The notes under the pieces are model-generated. The model searched no databases and was not told the DNA's origin. It worked only from the letters and a program-made list of their open reading frames with translations. A program made the position numbers and the translations under genes. Of a DNA stretch of 64,000 nucleotides, positions 35,460-44,748 are shown in pieces; positions within the stretch are counted from its first letter, which is position 1; each line of letters starts with the position of its first letter. The stretch comes from CAXBCP01 sp963977005 (GTDB lineage: Bacteria > Pseudomonadota > Alphaproteobacteria > MPNO01 > UBA830). The stretch is from the NCBI GenBank assembly GCA_963977005.1, contig CAXBMQ010000024.1:5064-69063 (forward strand), in the 5' to 3' direction.

Positions 35460-35995
35460 CCCGCCCCGTCCATCTCGGCGACGTGACGGGCAAGGTCGAA
35501 TACATGCGGATCGTCCGCGCCCATCTGCGCCAGCGCGCGCGCCAGTTCCACGACGTATTCGGTATTGGGTCCCGAGGGTCCTTTGCTCGACCGCACCTGC
35601 GCCGCGATTTCCGGCAACGGTGCATCGCCGAGCCAGTTGGGGTTGCCCGGCGTCGCGATATAGATCAGCCCGTCGGCAGGGCGCTGACCGGTACCGGGAA
35701 ACGCCATCTCCGTCTCATGCAGCGAATAGCCTCCCTTTTCGCGATAATCGAGGTGCCGAATTACCTCGTCCCGGCTTTGGGCCGAAACAAGATAGGCGCG
35801 CCCCCAGCAAACAGCTGAGGGATCCTCGATCAGCGTCACCACCCGCCCCGGCGCCCCCGGCACACCGCGATGATCGGTCGATCCCTGCCAGAACCGTCTT
35901 CCCCATCCGGCAATCGTCGCAACGCGGTCTTCCTCGAACGGGAAATCGGGCCGCCAGACGAGCGAACCGTAGCCGAAGACCCAGACATCGCTCAT
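35450..35995 (-). CDS. ChaC-like gamma-glutamylcyclotransferase
   Basis: About 181 residues. It opens WVFGYGSLVWRPDFPFEEDR, the nucleotide-like binding loop of ChaC, and has DYREKGGYSLHETEM, where the Glu is the expected catalytic residue. ChaC proteins release 5-oxoproline from glutathione, linking to sulfur metabolism and possibly to the oxoprolinase genes at 13-17 kb. It lies 58 bases downstream of a VOC gene on the same strand. ATG at 35995 (MSDVW) or 36004 are both possible. Confidence 0.9.
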   Translation of the reverse strand: MSDVWVFGYGSLVWRPDFPFEEDRVATIAGWGRRFWQGSTDHRGVPGAPGRVVTLIEDPSAVCWGRAYLVSAQSRDEVIRHLDYREKGGYSLHETEMAFPGTGQRPADGLIYIATPGNPNWLGDAPLPEIAAQVRSSKGPSGPNTEYVVELARALAQMGADDPHVFDLARHVAEMDGAGQT

Positions 35996-36053
35996 GCCGC
36001 GCACCTCATCCGGCCGGTTGCCTCGCGGAACAAGAATATGATGTCTGCGGACG

Positions 36054-36983
36054 TCACGTCAGCGGAAACGGTTCCTGCTCGCCCGCATGCAGCGCGAAAC
36101 AGGCCCCCATGCCCGCAGCGGGTGCGACAAGGATGCAATCCCCGCTTTCGCCGATCAACGGCACATCCGCCGCTGCCAGAAAGGACCTGGTCGCGCCGAT
36201 ATCGGCACTTCGGATAGAGACAGCCGCGATGAACGGCATGCTGGGAATGTCTATGCCCGGCAGAAGGCGTCGGCACGCCGCGGAATCGCAGATTGTCAGG
36301 CGCCCGCGGTCAAGATCGATTCTGAACCCTCCACCGTCCGCCTTGCGGGGCTTGCCGGTGAAACGCTCGTACCGGATCGCCGCTTCTTCAGGGTCGTCGG
36401 CACAAATCAGCAGCCCCGACAGCATATCGAGGCTGTTTTCGTGCGCCGTGACCGACGGCTGCCATACCACGTCCGGCGTGTCCTGGCTCAACACCTGAAC
36501 CCGGCCCTCCGCCATGGCATCGGACGGCAAGCGGATCACCGAAAACGCGGCCGTCCCCTCGCCCCCGGCATCGAGCGGCATCGGACGCCGCAGGGCGATC
36601 GGCGGTTCGGGCGCGAAACCGGCCTCTCTGAGTTTTGCCGTCGCGGCATCCGTATCGCCGACCGTAAACGCGATCAGATGCAGCCCCGTATACCGCGCAA
36701 GGCCGGCATCCATCTGCGCGGTGATCGCGGATTCCACTTCCGGCACCCGGGTAAGTATTTCCAGATACCCCCGGCGGATCATCGCACATCTGTTGGCAGT
36801 GCCGGACGGCACACGGCTGCCGTCAGGCTGTTCGTTCATGTGGACGGTAAAAGGCGTCAGCGGGAAGCCGAGACGATTGAACGCATCGGACGCCGCGTCC
36901 ATGTCGGGGACAAACCAGCCGACATGGTCGAGGAATATCTGACCCGCCTGCGGGGTCTGAGGTTCGTTCGAATGTTCTGTCAT
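36054..36983 (-). CDS. VOC family protein (glyoxalase-like, two-module)
   Basis: About 309 residues. FLDHVGWFVPDMDAASDAFN opens a glyoxalase-like module and LHLIAFTVGDTDAATAKLRE and AAVSIRSADIGATRSFLAAA mark later units. The arrangement is that of the glyoxalase-like_3 proteins, of unassigned function. ATG at 36983 has GAGG 6 bases upstream; a longer in-frame start at 37115 is not supported. It is the upstream partner of the ChaC-like gene. Its lower strand of context has no other clue to the substrate. Confidence 0.82.
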   Translation of the reverse strand: MTEHSNEPQTPQAGQIFLDHVGWFVPDMDAASDAFNRLGFPLTPFTVHMNEQPDGSRVPSGTANRCAMIRRGYLEILTRVPEVESAITAQMDAGLARYTGLHLIAFTVGDTDAATAKLREAGFAPEPPIALRRPMPLDAGGEGTAAFSVIRLPSDAMAEGRVQVLSQDTPDVVWQPSVTAHENSLDMLSGLLICADDPEEAAIRYERFTGKPRKADGGGFRIDLDRGRLTICDSAACRRLLPGIDIPSMPFIAAVSIRSADIGATRSFLAAADVPLIGESGDCILVAPAAGMGACFALHAGEQEPFPLT

Positions 36984-37283
36984 ATTGGCCTCAGAATAGC
37001 GTTGGATCCCTGAAATGTCCCGCCCGAGGGTACCAGCGACACGAATCCTTCCCCGATGTCCGGCGTAGACACGATTCGGCCCTGCGGATAGACTTTTTGC
37101 ACAAAAAAGCGGCAATCAATCCGCTACCAGCCGACGTCCAGTTGCGGGGGCGCCCGACCGGTCGAAACTCCGACCCAAGGGCGGCAACGGACGATCAACA
37201 TTCCCGGGACAACCGAAAAACAAAAAGCCGACCGCCCTGCGACTGCGCCGGACGGAACCAAAAGGGAAGTAACGGGGAAAACC
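36984..37283. other. Intergenic region between VOC gene and NCS2 permease
   Basis: 300 bases between divergent starts hold no convincing gene. The last 100 bases are purine-rich with AAAAAC runs and would be the permease leader. I looked for purine/xanthine, guanidine and other leader RNAs but could not fit a consensus by hand. ACGGGGA before the ATG at 37284 is the permease ribosome site. Confidence 0.5.
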
Positions 37284-38651
37284 ATGGCTGATGCCAATCA
37301 ATTGAGAGATCCGAACTACAAGCCACCGCTTGCCGAGGCCGTACCGCTCGGGATACAGCACGTTCTGGCGATGTTTGCCGGGAATATAACCGTCCCGCTG
37401 ATTGTCGCCCTTGCCGCCGGACCGCAATACATAACGGTCCTTGTCCAGATTGCGCTTCTTGCCGCCGGCGTCGCGACGCTAATCCAGACGGTCGGTATCG
37501 GGCCGGTCGGATCCCGCCTGCCTATCGTGCAGGGTACCAGCTTTGCCTATATCGGCATTCTGACCGGTGCCCTGAAGGGGGGCGCGACACTCGCCGCCGT
37601 GTTCGGCGCTTCGCTGGTCGGGGGTCTTTTCCAGATGGTGCTCGGCTATTTCATCCCGCAGATACGCAAATGGATCCCGGCCCTGGTGTCGGGCGTCGTC
37701 GTCATGACAATCGGCTTTACCCTGCTGCCGGTCGGTATCAAGTATTCCGCCGGCTGCGGCGCCTATCCGGCTCCGTTCTGCAAAGCGGGCGGTTTCGGCG
37801 ATTCATCGCACTGGCTGCTGGCCCTGTTCGTCATCCTGATCACGTTGCTGATACGGCGATACGGCAGGGGCATATGGTCGACGGCCTCGATTTTTCTCGG
37901 CCTCGTCGTCGGGTATGTCGTTGCCATTCCCTTCGGGATGGTCAACGCCAAGAAGGCCGACGCCATCAGTAGCGCAAGCTGGTTCGGGCTGCCGGATACG
38001 CATTTCGGCCTGGAATTCACAACACCTGCCGCCATCGGACTGATCGGTCTGATGTGCATCATGGCGTTTATCACAACCATCGAGACGGTCGGCGACATCT
38101 CCGGCGTAACGATGGGCGGTGCCGACAGGGAACCGACGGACAAGGAACTGAAAGGCGGGGTCATGGCAGACGGACTCGGCTCGGCAGTCGTCGCACTGTT
38201 TGGCGGGCTGCCGAACACGTCCTACAGCCAGAATGTCGGCCTGGTATCCTTCACAAAGATGATGAGCCGGCACGTGGTGACGATCGGCGCGTTCTTCCTG
38301 ATCCTGTGCGGGTTGATGCCTAAACTGGCGGCCGTTATTGCCGCCATGCCGGAACCGGTCCTGGGCGGCGCTGCGATCGTCATGTTCGGGATGATCGTTG
38401 CCGCCGGAATGAAGCTGGTCGGACAATCCGGCTACACGACGCGCAACATGCTGATCGTGGCGATCTCCCTCGGGCTCGGGCTCGGGTTGTGGCAGGTGAA
38501 CCAGCTTGCGACGATGGCGAAATTCGGCCCTCTACCGGCCGACCTGCTGCCGGCGTGGTCGGTGCCGCTCTTTGTGTCGGGCATTGTCGTATCGGGGCTG
38601 TGTGCCGCGATCATGAACGCCGTGATGCCGCACGAAGAAGAAGCGGGCTGA
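37284..38651 (+). CDS. NCS2 family nucleobase:cation symporter (purine permease)
   Basis: A 455-residue polytopic inner-membrane protein. LGIQHVLAMFAGNITVPLIV near the start and the signature QNVGLVSFTK (Q-N-x-G-x4-T-K) in GLPNTSYSQNVGLVSFTKMM mark the nucleobase-ascorbate transporter family. A Gln in first place of the signature is seen in xanthine and urate carriers, so xanthine/urate uptake is more likely than uracil. GGGGA lies about 7 bases before the ATG. A strong terminator follows. Confidence 0.9.
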   Translation: MADANQLRDPNYKPPLAEAVPLGIQHVLAMFAGNITVPLIVALAAGPQYITVLVQIALLAAGVATLIQTVGIGPVGSRLPIVQGTSFAYIGILTGALKGGATLAAVFGASLVGGLFQMVLGYFIPQIRKWIPALVSGVVVMTIGFTLLPVGIKYSAGCGAYPAPFCKAGGFGDSSHWLLALFVILITLLIRRYGRGIWSTASIFLGLVVGYVVAIPFGMVNAKKADAISSASWFGLPDTHFGLEFTTPAAIGLIGLMCIMAFITTIETVGDISGVTMGGADREPTDKELKGGVMADGLGSAVVALFGGLPNTSYSQNVGLVSFTKMMSRHVVTIGAFFLILCGLMPKLAAVIAAMPEPVLGGAAIVMFGMIVAAGMKLVGQSGYTTRNMLIVAISLGLGLGLWQVNQLATMAKFGPLPADLLPAWSVPLFVSGIVVSGLCAAIMNAVMPHEEEAG

Positions 38652-38671
38652 CACAAGCGCCCAAAAAAACA

Positions 38672-38704
38672 CCCCGGGCCACTGATCGTGGTCCGGGGTT
38701 TTTT
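38672..38704. terminator. Bidirectional terminator between NCS2 permease and RTX gene
   Basis: CCCCGGGCCAC (38672-38682) pairs with GTGGTCCGGGG (38688-38698), 11 bp with one G-U pair and a 5-base loop. TTTTTT follows on the + strand and an A-run (38663-38669) precedes, giving a U-run on the minus strand, so it can end both convergent genes. Confidence 0.88.
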
Positions 38705-38728
38705 GCTCTCTTGGTCGTCGCGGGCCGG

Positions 38729-41700
38729 TCAGACGATCCAGACACCGGTGTCGACATCGCTCGTGGTCACGTTCTGCAAGGTCACAAGCGTCTGCGGCGA
38801 ACCCGCACCGCCTGCGCCGTCGCTATCGATCTGGACCAGGGTATCGGCGCCCGACTGCGTCAACTGGACGATACCGTCGCCGAACGCGTCACTGCCGGTA
38901 TAGCCGAGGTTCGCCATCAGCTGGCTGAGATCCAGGGTATCGACCTGGCCATTGGTCGCGAAATCGGTGATCGTATCGCCGCGGTCGCTCAAATGCTCAT
39001 AGACGAAGGTATCCGCACCCGCACCGCCGGACATGGTGTCCTCTGAAGCACCGCCAAACAGCGTGTCTTCACCGTCATGGCCGAACATCCGGTCGCGGCC
39101 GGCACCGCCGTTGACAATATCGTCACCATCGCCGCCCAGCATCCAGTCGTTGCCGCCCTCGCCGTTGAGCGTATCGTTGCCGGCATCGCCCTGGATGTGA
39201 TCGCCGCCGTCGCCGGAGTTGATCACGTCATTCCCGGCGCCGCCATAGAGGGCATCGAACTGGGCGCCGCCGTTCAGCGTATCCGCACCATCGCCGCCGC
39301 GCAGCGTATCGAGCCCGCCATTCCCGGTCAGTACATTGTCGCCCGAATTACCGACGATGGTTTCGCCAAGTGCGGTACCCGTTCCGTCGATATTACCGGT
39401 ACCCGTAAGATTGAGCGCCTCGACATTCGCACCGAGCGTCCAGGAGACGGAGGATTCGATCGTATCGAACCCTTCGCCAGCGTTTTCAACCAACGTATCT
39501 TCCAGGCCGTCGACAACATAGGTATCGTCACCCAGACCGCCGGTCAGCGTATCGATACCGGCACCGCCATCCATGCGGTCGTTGCCGTCACCGCCATTCA
39601 GAACATCCGCGCCGAGACCGCCCAGCAGAACATCGTCGCCGGCACCGCCAATCAGCGTATCGTCGCCGTCAAGACCCGACAGGGTGTTGGCCCCGTCATT
39701 ACCGGTAATGGCGTTTGCGGCCTCATTGCCCGTGCCGTCGATATCCGCAACGCCGGTCAGTTCCAGGTTTTCGGTATGCGCTTCCAGCGTACGATCGATC
39801 GAAGACCTGACCGTGTCGTTACCTTCGTCGGCATTTTCGACAATCGTATCCGCGACATGGTCGACAACATACGTATCGTCGCCGGTCCCGCCGGTCATCG
39901 TGTCCCGTCCCGTGCCGCCGTCGAGCGTATCGTCGCCGGCGTTCCCGAACATGCGATCGACGCCGTCGCCGCCATCCAGGATGTCATTGCCCTCGCCAGC
40001 GACCATCCAGTCGTTGCCGCCATTGCCATACAACGTGTCGTTGCCGGCATCGCCCTGAACATGGTCGCTGCCGTCGCCACCCGCGACAATATCGTCGCCG
40101 TCGCCGCCGAAGAGCGTATCGTTGCCGCCACCACCGCTGATGGTGTCGTTGCCGCCGCCACCGTTGAGGATATCGTTCCCCTCCAGCCCTTCGATGAACT
40201 CACCGACAATCGTACCCTCGAGTACGTCGTCGCCATCGCCGGCATCGACAGCCACGCCGACGAAATCGTTTTCTGTCAACGCAGTTTTCGCGACGCCGAG
40301 CAGGGTAATGGTCCCTTCGGACAGAGTAATCACCGACCGGTCGCCGAGATCCGTGGTCGCCGCCATGAGCTCTTCAAAGGTCCCGCCCCAGGCGCCGGAA
40401 AGATCGATGGTATCCGCCCCCGGCGTGAAGTCGGTCAGCGTGTCATTGCCGAAATTCAGCCCAACAGCGAATGTGTCACCGGCCGCGCCGCCGGTCAGCG
40501 TATCGTCACCCTCGCCGCCGTCGAGCCTGTTGGCACCGTCATTGCCGGAAATCGTATTGTCTTCCGCATTGCCGGTGCCCGCGAGATCGCCCGCGCCCGT
40601 CAGTTCCAGGTTCTCGACATTGTCGCCAAGCGACCAGTCTACCGAAGACTGAACGGTATCGATGCCATTGCCGCCGGATTCGAGGACCTTGTCCTGGGCT
40701 ACGTCAACGACATAGGTATCGTTGCCGGCGCCGCCGATCATTGTATCGATATCGGAACCGCCATCGAGGATGTCGTCGCCGTCATTCCCCTGCAGCGTAT
40801 CCTTGTCGGCACCGCCATTCAGCGTGTCATTTCCCTTGCCGCCGATCATCCAGTCATTACCGTTTTCGCCGTTCAGGACGTCGTTTCCTGAATCGCCCTG
40901 CAGGTGGTCGCCGCCGGCGCCGCCGTTCAGCGTATCGGCATCTGCGCCGCCATAGAGCATGTCGAACTGATCGCCGCCGGTCAGCGTATCGTCGCCGGCA
41001 CCGCCGAACATAACGTCGTTTCCGCCATTGCCCGTCAGCGTATTCGCCCCGGTATTGCCGGTGATTTCGTTGCTGCCCGCGTTTCCGGCGCCATCGAGGT
41101 CGGCGTCTCCCGTGAGGACAAGGTTTTCGACATTCGCATCAAGCGTGGCCGAGACCGATGCCTGGACGGTATCGTCTCCCTCACCCGCAAGCTCGGACAC
41201 GCTGTCGCCGGCATTGTCGACGATATAAGTATCGTCGCCCGCGCCGCCATTCATGGCGTCCGCGCCTTCGCCGCCGTCCAGGCGGTCGTCACCGGCGCCG
41301 CCGTTCAGCGTGTCGTCGCCTTCACCGCCTACCAGCGTATTGTCGCCATCATCGCCGTTGAGCGTCACAGCTGCGGGCTTTTCCGGAACACCGGGGAAAT
41401 TGGAAACAGACAGGTCGGCCTTCGCCAGGCCGTTCAGCGTAATTGTGCCGTCGCCGATCGAGATGACGGTATTGCCGCCAATTTCTGTCGCCGCATCCAT
41501 CAGGTCGTCGAACGTACCCGTCCAGACGCCCGAGACATCGAGTTTATCGCTCTCCGCTGCAAAGTCCGTCACGGTGTCGTCCCCGAACCCCGCGTCGAAA
41601 ACGAAGGTATCGTTGCCGCGTCCACCGGTCAGAACATTGTCCCCGGTATTGCCGGTCAGAACATTGTCCTGCGACGTCCCCTTGCCGTCGATGTCGGCAT

Positions 41701-42601
41701 CGCCGGTCAGCGTAAGGTTTTCGATGTTGTGCTTCAGGGTCCAGTCGACGGACGATTCCACCGTATCTGTGCCCTCGCCCTTCCGTTCGGAAATACGATC
41801 GCGCACGTTGTCGACGATATAGGTATCGTCGCCGGCGCCGCCCCGCATGCCGTCGCGTCCGGATCCGCCGTCGAGCATATCGTCGCCGCGGCCACCGATG
41901 AGTGTGTCGTTGCCGGCACCGCCCTCAAGGATGTCGTCGCCATCATCGCCGGTCAGCCTGTCATTGCCCGCATCGCCCTTCAGAATGTCGTTATCGGCAC
42001 CGCCATACAGCTTGTCGTTGTCGGCACCGCCAACGAGCGTGTCTTCGCCCGCCTGTCCATACATACGATCGTTGCCGGTTCCGCCGTCGAGGCTGTCATT
42101 GCCGTCGCCGCCGTACATCCGGTCATTACCCGAACCGCCTTCAAGCGTGTCATTGCCGGCACCGCCGGACAACTTGTCATGTCCGGCGCCGCCAATCAGG
42201 GTGTCATTACCCTCGCCGCCGTTCAGCTGGTCGTTCCCCGTACCGCCGTCCAGCCTGTCATCGCCGGCATCGCCGTACATTTTGTCGTTGCCGCGACCAC
42301 CATTCAACGTATCGGCGCCGTCGCCGCCATACATCCTGTCATTTCCGGAGCCGCCATCCATGCTGTCGTCACCGTCGCGACCGTACATACGGTCATGACC
42401 CGCGCCGCCCGATATCGTGTTGTCGGCTTCGTCGCCGTGAAGACGATCGTTGCCGCGGCCGCCGTTGATCGCATCCGGCGCGGTGGCTTCTTCCGGCTGC
42501 TCGCCATTGACCCGCGCCTTAATCGTTTCGATCAGACTGCGGATAAAGCTACCGGTGCTGAAACTGCTGAAGAAACTGCTGAAGCTGAAATTCCAGAACA
42601 T
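38729..42601 (-). CDS. Large RTX calcium-binding protein, probable type I secretion substrate
   Basis: A 1,290-residue acidic protein made almost wholly of RTX nonapeptides (for example GGAGNDTLIGG, GGSGNDRMYGG). Five longer units of the form DDTYVVD...E..EG.DTV.SSV.WTL..NVENL.LTG..DIDGTGN...N.I.GN.G.N are interspersed, plus two DTFVFD/DTFAVG...LNGLAK-type modules. It opens with a Phe/Ser-rich stretch (MFWNFSFSSFFSSFSTGSFI) with no Sec signal, and ends DTLVQIDSDGAGGAG...VDTGVWIV, like serralysin-type C-terminal secretion signals. Each repeat turn binds Ca2+ outside the cell. No T1SS transporter genes are in the window. No enzymatic domain is visible, so a surface-layer or adhesin-like role is inferred. 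Confidence 0.9.
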   Translation of the reverse strand: MFWNFSFSSFFSSFSTGSFIRSLIETIKARVNGEQPEEATAPDAINGGRGNDRLHGDEADNTISGGAGHDRMYGRDGDDSMDGGSGNDRMYGGDGADTLNGGRGNDKMYGDAGDDRLDGGTGNDQLNGGEGNDTLIGGAGHDKLSGGAGNDTLEGGSGNDRMYGGDGNDSLDGGTGNDRMYGQAGEDTLVGGADNDKLYGGADNDILKGDAGNDRLTGDDGDDILEGGAGNDTLIGGRGDDMLDGGSGRDGMRGGAGDDTYIVDNVRDRISERKGEGTDTVESSVDWTLKHNIENLTLTGDADIDGKGTSQDNVLTGNTGDNVLTGGRGNDTFVFDAGFGDDTVTDFAAESDKLDVSGVWTGTFDDLMDAATEIGGNTVISIGDGTITLNGLAKADLSVSNFPGVPEKPAAVTLNGDDGDNTLVGGEGDDTLNGGAGDDRLDGGEGADAMNGGAGDDTYIVDNAGDSVSELAGEGDDTVQASVSATLDANVENLVLTGDADLDGAGNAGSNEITGNTGANTLTGNGGNDVMFGGAGDDTLTGGDQFDMLYGGADADTLNGGAGGDHLQGDSGNDVLNGENGNDWMIGGKGNDTLNGGADKDTLQGNDGDDILDGGSDIDTMIGGAGNDTYVVDVAQDKVLESGGNGIDTVQSSVDWSLGDNVENLELTGAGDLAGTGNAEDNTISGNDGANRLDGGEGDDTLTGGAAGDTFAVGLNFGNDTLTDFTPGADTIDLSGAWGGTFEELMAATTDLGDRSVITLSEGTITLLGVAKTALTENDFVGVAVDAGDGDDVLEGTIVGEFIEGLEGNDILNGGGGNDTISGGGGNDTLFGGDGDDIVAGGDGSDHVQGDAGNDTLYGNGGNDWMVAGEGNDILDGGDGVDRMFGNAGDDTLDGGTGRDTMTGGTGDDTYVVDHVADTIVENADEGNDTVRSSIDRTLEAHTENLELTGVADIDGTGNEAANAITGNDGANTLSGLDGDDTLIGGAGDDVLLGGLGADVLNGGDGNDRMDGGAGIDTLTGGLGDDTYVVDGLEDTLVENAGEGFDTIESSVSWTLGANVEALNLTGTGNIDGTGTALGETIVGNSGDNVLTGNGGLDTLRGGDGADTLNGGAQFDALYGGAGNDVINSGDGGDHIQGDAGNDTLNGEGGNDWMLGGDGDDIVNGGAGRDRMFGHDGEDTLFGGASEDTMSGGAGADTFVYEHLSDRGDTITDFATNGQVDTLDLSQLMANLGYTGSDAFGDGIVQLTQSGADTLVQIDSDGAGGAGSPQTLVTLQNVTTSDVDTGVWIV
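38990..42520 (-). repeat. Coding RTX nonapeptide tandem repeats
   Basis: Dozens of 27-base units encoding GGxGxDxxx run through the gene, interrupted by five longer DDTYxVD-type units whose leading ends lie near 41826, 41233, 40716, 39880 and 39529. The 27-base phase gives long unbroken open frames on the opposite strand, which are artefacts. Confidence 0.85.
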
Positions 42602-43144
42602 AACTACCTGCCTTGCTTGCTACTGACTGCCTGTGCGCCGCTGGGCTTCCTTATCCGTCGCAACCGCACTTCGATCTACTTGACCCTGCAAAGATACATA
42701 CGACCACACAGAAACTCAAGTAATAAATCGAATAAAACGGAACTATCGTATCTAACACTTTTCAATATTGGATAAAATTTTATTCATTACACTAATAATC
42801 ATTATTATATAAAATTTTATCTACATTTTATTTCGAATTTTACACAGAAAATACCTTCCGACACCGGGGCATTCCAATGTTTACGGGACCCGATCGGAGG
42901 TCTTGCCGGCTCCATATCCGAAAATCCGCGCTAACCCCCAAGTGTCGGTAAAATTCGTAAATAATCCGATAAGCATATTCATAAACATCTCCTCAACCAG
43001 AATTCCTCATGCCCCGCCCCAAAAAGAACCGTCCGTTGGGCCTCACCGCCCATGACACATACAATTTCTTGTAATCGCCCCTTTTCTGCGCCAACCTTCA
43101 CGCCCCAACAATGAAACGGGCCAAAGCCCATACGGGAGGAAACA
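42602..43144. promoter_or_regulatory. AT-rich control region of the RTX gene with duplicated palindrome
   Basis: 543 bases without a gene between divergent starts. 42680-42860 is strongly A/T-rich against the GC-rich surroundings. ATAAAATTTTAT, itself a perfect palindrome, occurs at 42772-42783 and again at 42809-42820, 37 bases centre to centre, bounded outside by G (42771) and C (42821), so the pair also forms a larger inverted repeat. This looks like an operator for a dimeric or AT-rich-DNA-binding regulator (MucR/Ros or H-NS-like), which is inference. The 42900-43130 part has no recognisable feature other than the ribosome site of the next gene. Confidence 0.45.
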
Positions 43145-44182
43145 ATGAAACAACCGATTATTACCGCCCTTGCGGCGTTTGCCGTCGCAGGTTCCGCACT
43201 CGCGGCCCCGGCCGCAGCCGATGTTCTTGCAGACAAATACGCCGGGAAGACGATTACGATTATTTACGGTTACGGCGCCGGTGGCACCTACGGCAAGACA
43301 TCGCTTCTTCTCAGCCGCTATCTGGGCAACAACATTCCCGGAAACCCGACTGTAATCACCAAGTCGATGCCCGGCGCGGGCGGCCTGAAATCAGCGAACT
43401 ACGCCTTCAACGCCATGCCCAAGGGCGGGCTTTACATGCTGATGCCGCCGGACATGTCGTTGGTATCTCAGGTACTTCGCCCGGAAAAGGTGAAGTACGA
43501 CGCCCGCAAATTCACCTGGCTCGGGCGGGTCTTCGGCTCGAATAACCTCATCGCCACGCGCCGGGATGCCGGCGCCGCCAACTACAAAGACGCCATGAAG
43601 ACCGAAATAATCATGGGGTCAACAGGCAAGGGATCGCCCACGTTTATCGTGACGGCCCTCGCAAACGGCCTGCTCGGCACGAAATTCAAGATCGTATCGG
43701 GCTATAAGGGCTCTTCACGGGTTCGCCAGGCGATGGAACAGGGCGAGGTCAAAGGCGTCTCGCTGGCCTGGGCAGCATGGAAAAACGGCCATCCGCAGTG
43801 GTTTGAAGGCGGCAGCAATTCGTTTGCCGTCGGACTGCTTCAAAGCGGCTTCACCCGCTCGCCCGACCTCCCGGACGTCCCGCTGATACGCGAGCTTGCA
43901 CAGGGCGCCGACGCCAAGGCAGCTGCGGACCTGATTGCGACGTCAAGCCTGATCGGCCGCGGGCTTCTTATGCCGCCCGGTACGCCGCAGGAACTCATCG
44001 ATCCGCTGCGCGCCGCATTCTGGAAAACCGTGAATTCGCCGGCATTCATCGCCGACGCGAAAAAATCGAAACTTCCCCTGTCTCAGATGAAGGGCGCCGA
44101 GATCCAGAAAACCGTCAATGAGATTCTGGGCATGTCGCCGGTTGCCATCAAAACCGCGCAAAAGGCGATCTTCGGCAAATAA
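43145..44182 (+). CDS. TctC-like tripartite tricarboxylate transporter substrate-binding protein
   Basis: A 345-residue periplasmic binding protein. The signal peptide MKQPIITALAAFAVAGSALA ends with APAAA, followed by KTITIIYGYGAGGTYGKTSL and NPTVITKSMPGAGGLKSANY, the Bug/TctC ligand-binding strands. GGAGGAAACA lies just before the ATG. TctA and TctB membrane genes are not adjacent, which is common for TctC-type orphans. The ligand is presumably a carboxylate; the downstream LigA/LigB pair makes an aromatic-derived acid possible but unproven. A strong terminator follows. Confidence 0.87.
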   Translation: MKQPIITALAAFAVAGSALAAPAAADVLADKYAGKTITIIYGYGAGGTYGKTSLLLSRYLGNNIPGNPTVITKSMPGAGGLKSANYAFNAMPKGGLYMLMPPDMSLVSQVLRPEKVKYDARKFTWLGRVFGSNNLIATRRDAGAANYKDAMKTEIIMGSTGKGSPTFIVTALANGLLGTKFKIVSGYKGSSRVRQAMEQGEVKGVSLAWAAWKNGHPQWFEGGSNSFAVGLLQSGFTRSPDLPDVPLIRELAQGADAKAAADLIATSSLIGRGLLMPPGTPQELIDPLRAAFWKTVNSPAFIADAKKSKLPLSQMKGAEIQKTVNEILGMSPVAIKTAQKAIFGK

Positions 44183-44219
44183 CGGACCGCTTCGCACCAA
44201 GACAGGCAAACAGCCAACC

Positions 44220-44251
44220 GGGGCCGGCGGCAATCGCCGGCCCCGTTTCCG
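44220..44251 (+). terminator. GC-rich terminator after the TctC-like gene
   Basis: A perfect 10-bp stem GGGGCCGGCG (44220-44229) with CGCCGGCCCC (44235-44244), loop GCAAT, then GTTTCCGT. The stem is strong but the T-run is short. Confidence 0.75.
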
Positions 44252-44287
44252 TCTCGGGCCGGCCCATGCTGAAGTATTCGCCCCGAA

Positions 44288-44629
44288 CTAGGGAAGATCG
44301 ACCCGGACAATAATTGCCGCCGTCGCGATCACTGCTCTGTCATCGCCGGCATCGGTTGGCACGTCCAGGCCACCGCTCTCGGCATTTACGGTGATCCGGC
44401 CGTAAGGCAGCGTTTTTGCCACGGCATCGGTATCGACCGCGGTCGGATCCTGGACGCCGACGGTCACCTCCACATGCATATCCTCCGGCGAAATGCCGAG
44501 GGATTTGATCATGGTCAGCGAACTGTGATGGATCGCGTCCTGCACCGCGCGAACCGCCGCCTTCGTATAATCACCGCCATGCAGGTCGTTCCCCATGCCG
44601 ATTTCCAGCACCATACGTTTGAGCGCCAT
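44288..44629 (-). CDS. Lin0512 family protein
   Basis: About 113 residues with RMVLEIGMGNDLHGGDYTKA, AAVRAVQDAIHHSSLT, VGVQDPTAVDTDAVAKTLPY and VIATAAIIVRVD, the conserved pattern of the Lin0512 family. Its function is unknown; homologs often sit beside ring-opening amidohydrolases for cyanuric acid and barbiturates. The ATG at 44629 with AGGA 9 bases upstream is preferred to 44668. It is on the strand opposite to the adjacent catabolic genes, and convergent with the TctC-like gene. Confidence 0.85.
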   Translation of the reverse strand: MALKRMVLEIGMGNDLHGGDYTKAAVRAVQDAIHHSSLTMIKSLGISPEDMHVEVTVGVQDPTAVDTDAVAKTLPYGRITVNAESGGLDVPTDAGDDRAVIATAAIIVRVDLP

Positions 44630-44748
44630 TGTCCTTTTCCTCTTCATATATTCAGCCATACCCTGCACGCTTAAGCGTCAAATCGCAAAACCGGGTTGCC
44701 CCACCCGGAAACCCGGCTAGACTCCGACTGCATAACGAAGGCAGAACC

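Noticed and set aside
37000..37283. Possible purine or xanthine riboswitch before the NCS2 permease
   Set aside because: No conserved core could be fitted by hand; a covariance-model scan would be needed.
39077..40891. Long open frame of 604 codons on the + strand inside the RTX gene
   Set aside because: It is antisense to in-phase RTX repeats, which hold stops out of the opposite frame; the translation has a low-complexity Val/Ile/Ala pattern and no domain.
38990..42520. CRISPR-like array
   Set aside because: The repeats are coding RTX nonapeptides on a 27-base period with variable spacer-free units, not repeat-spacer architecture.
40904..42775. Second long + strand frame of 623 codons through the RTX gene
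   Set aside because: Same artefact of the 27-base repeat; it begins inside the repeats and runs into the AT-rich region.
42979..43236. 85-codon minus-strand frame over the TctC-like start
   Set aside because: It overlaps a gene with a strong ribosome site and signal peptide, and has no family resemblance.
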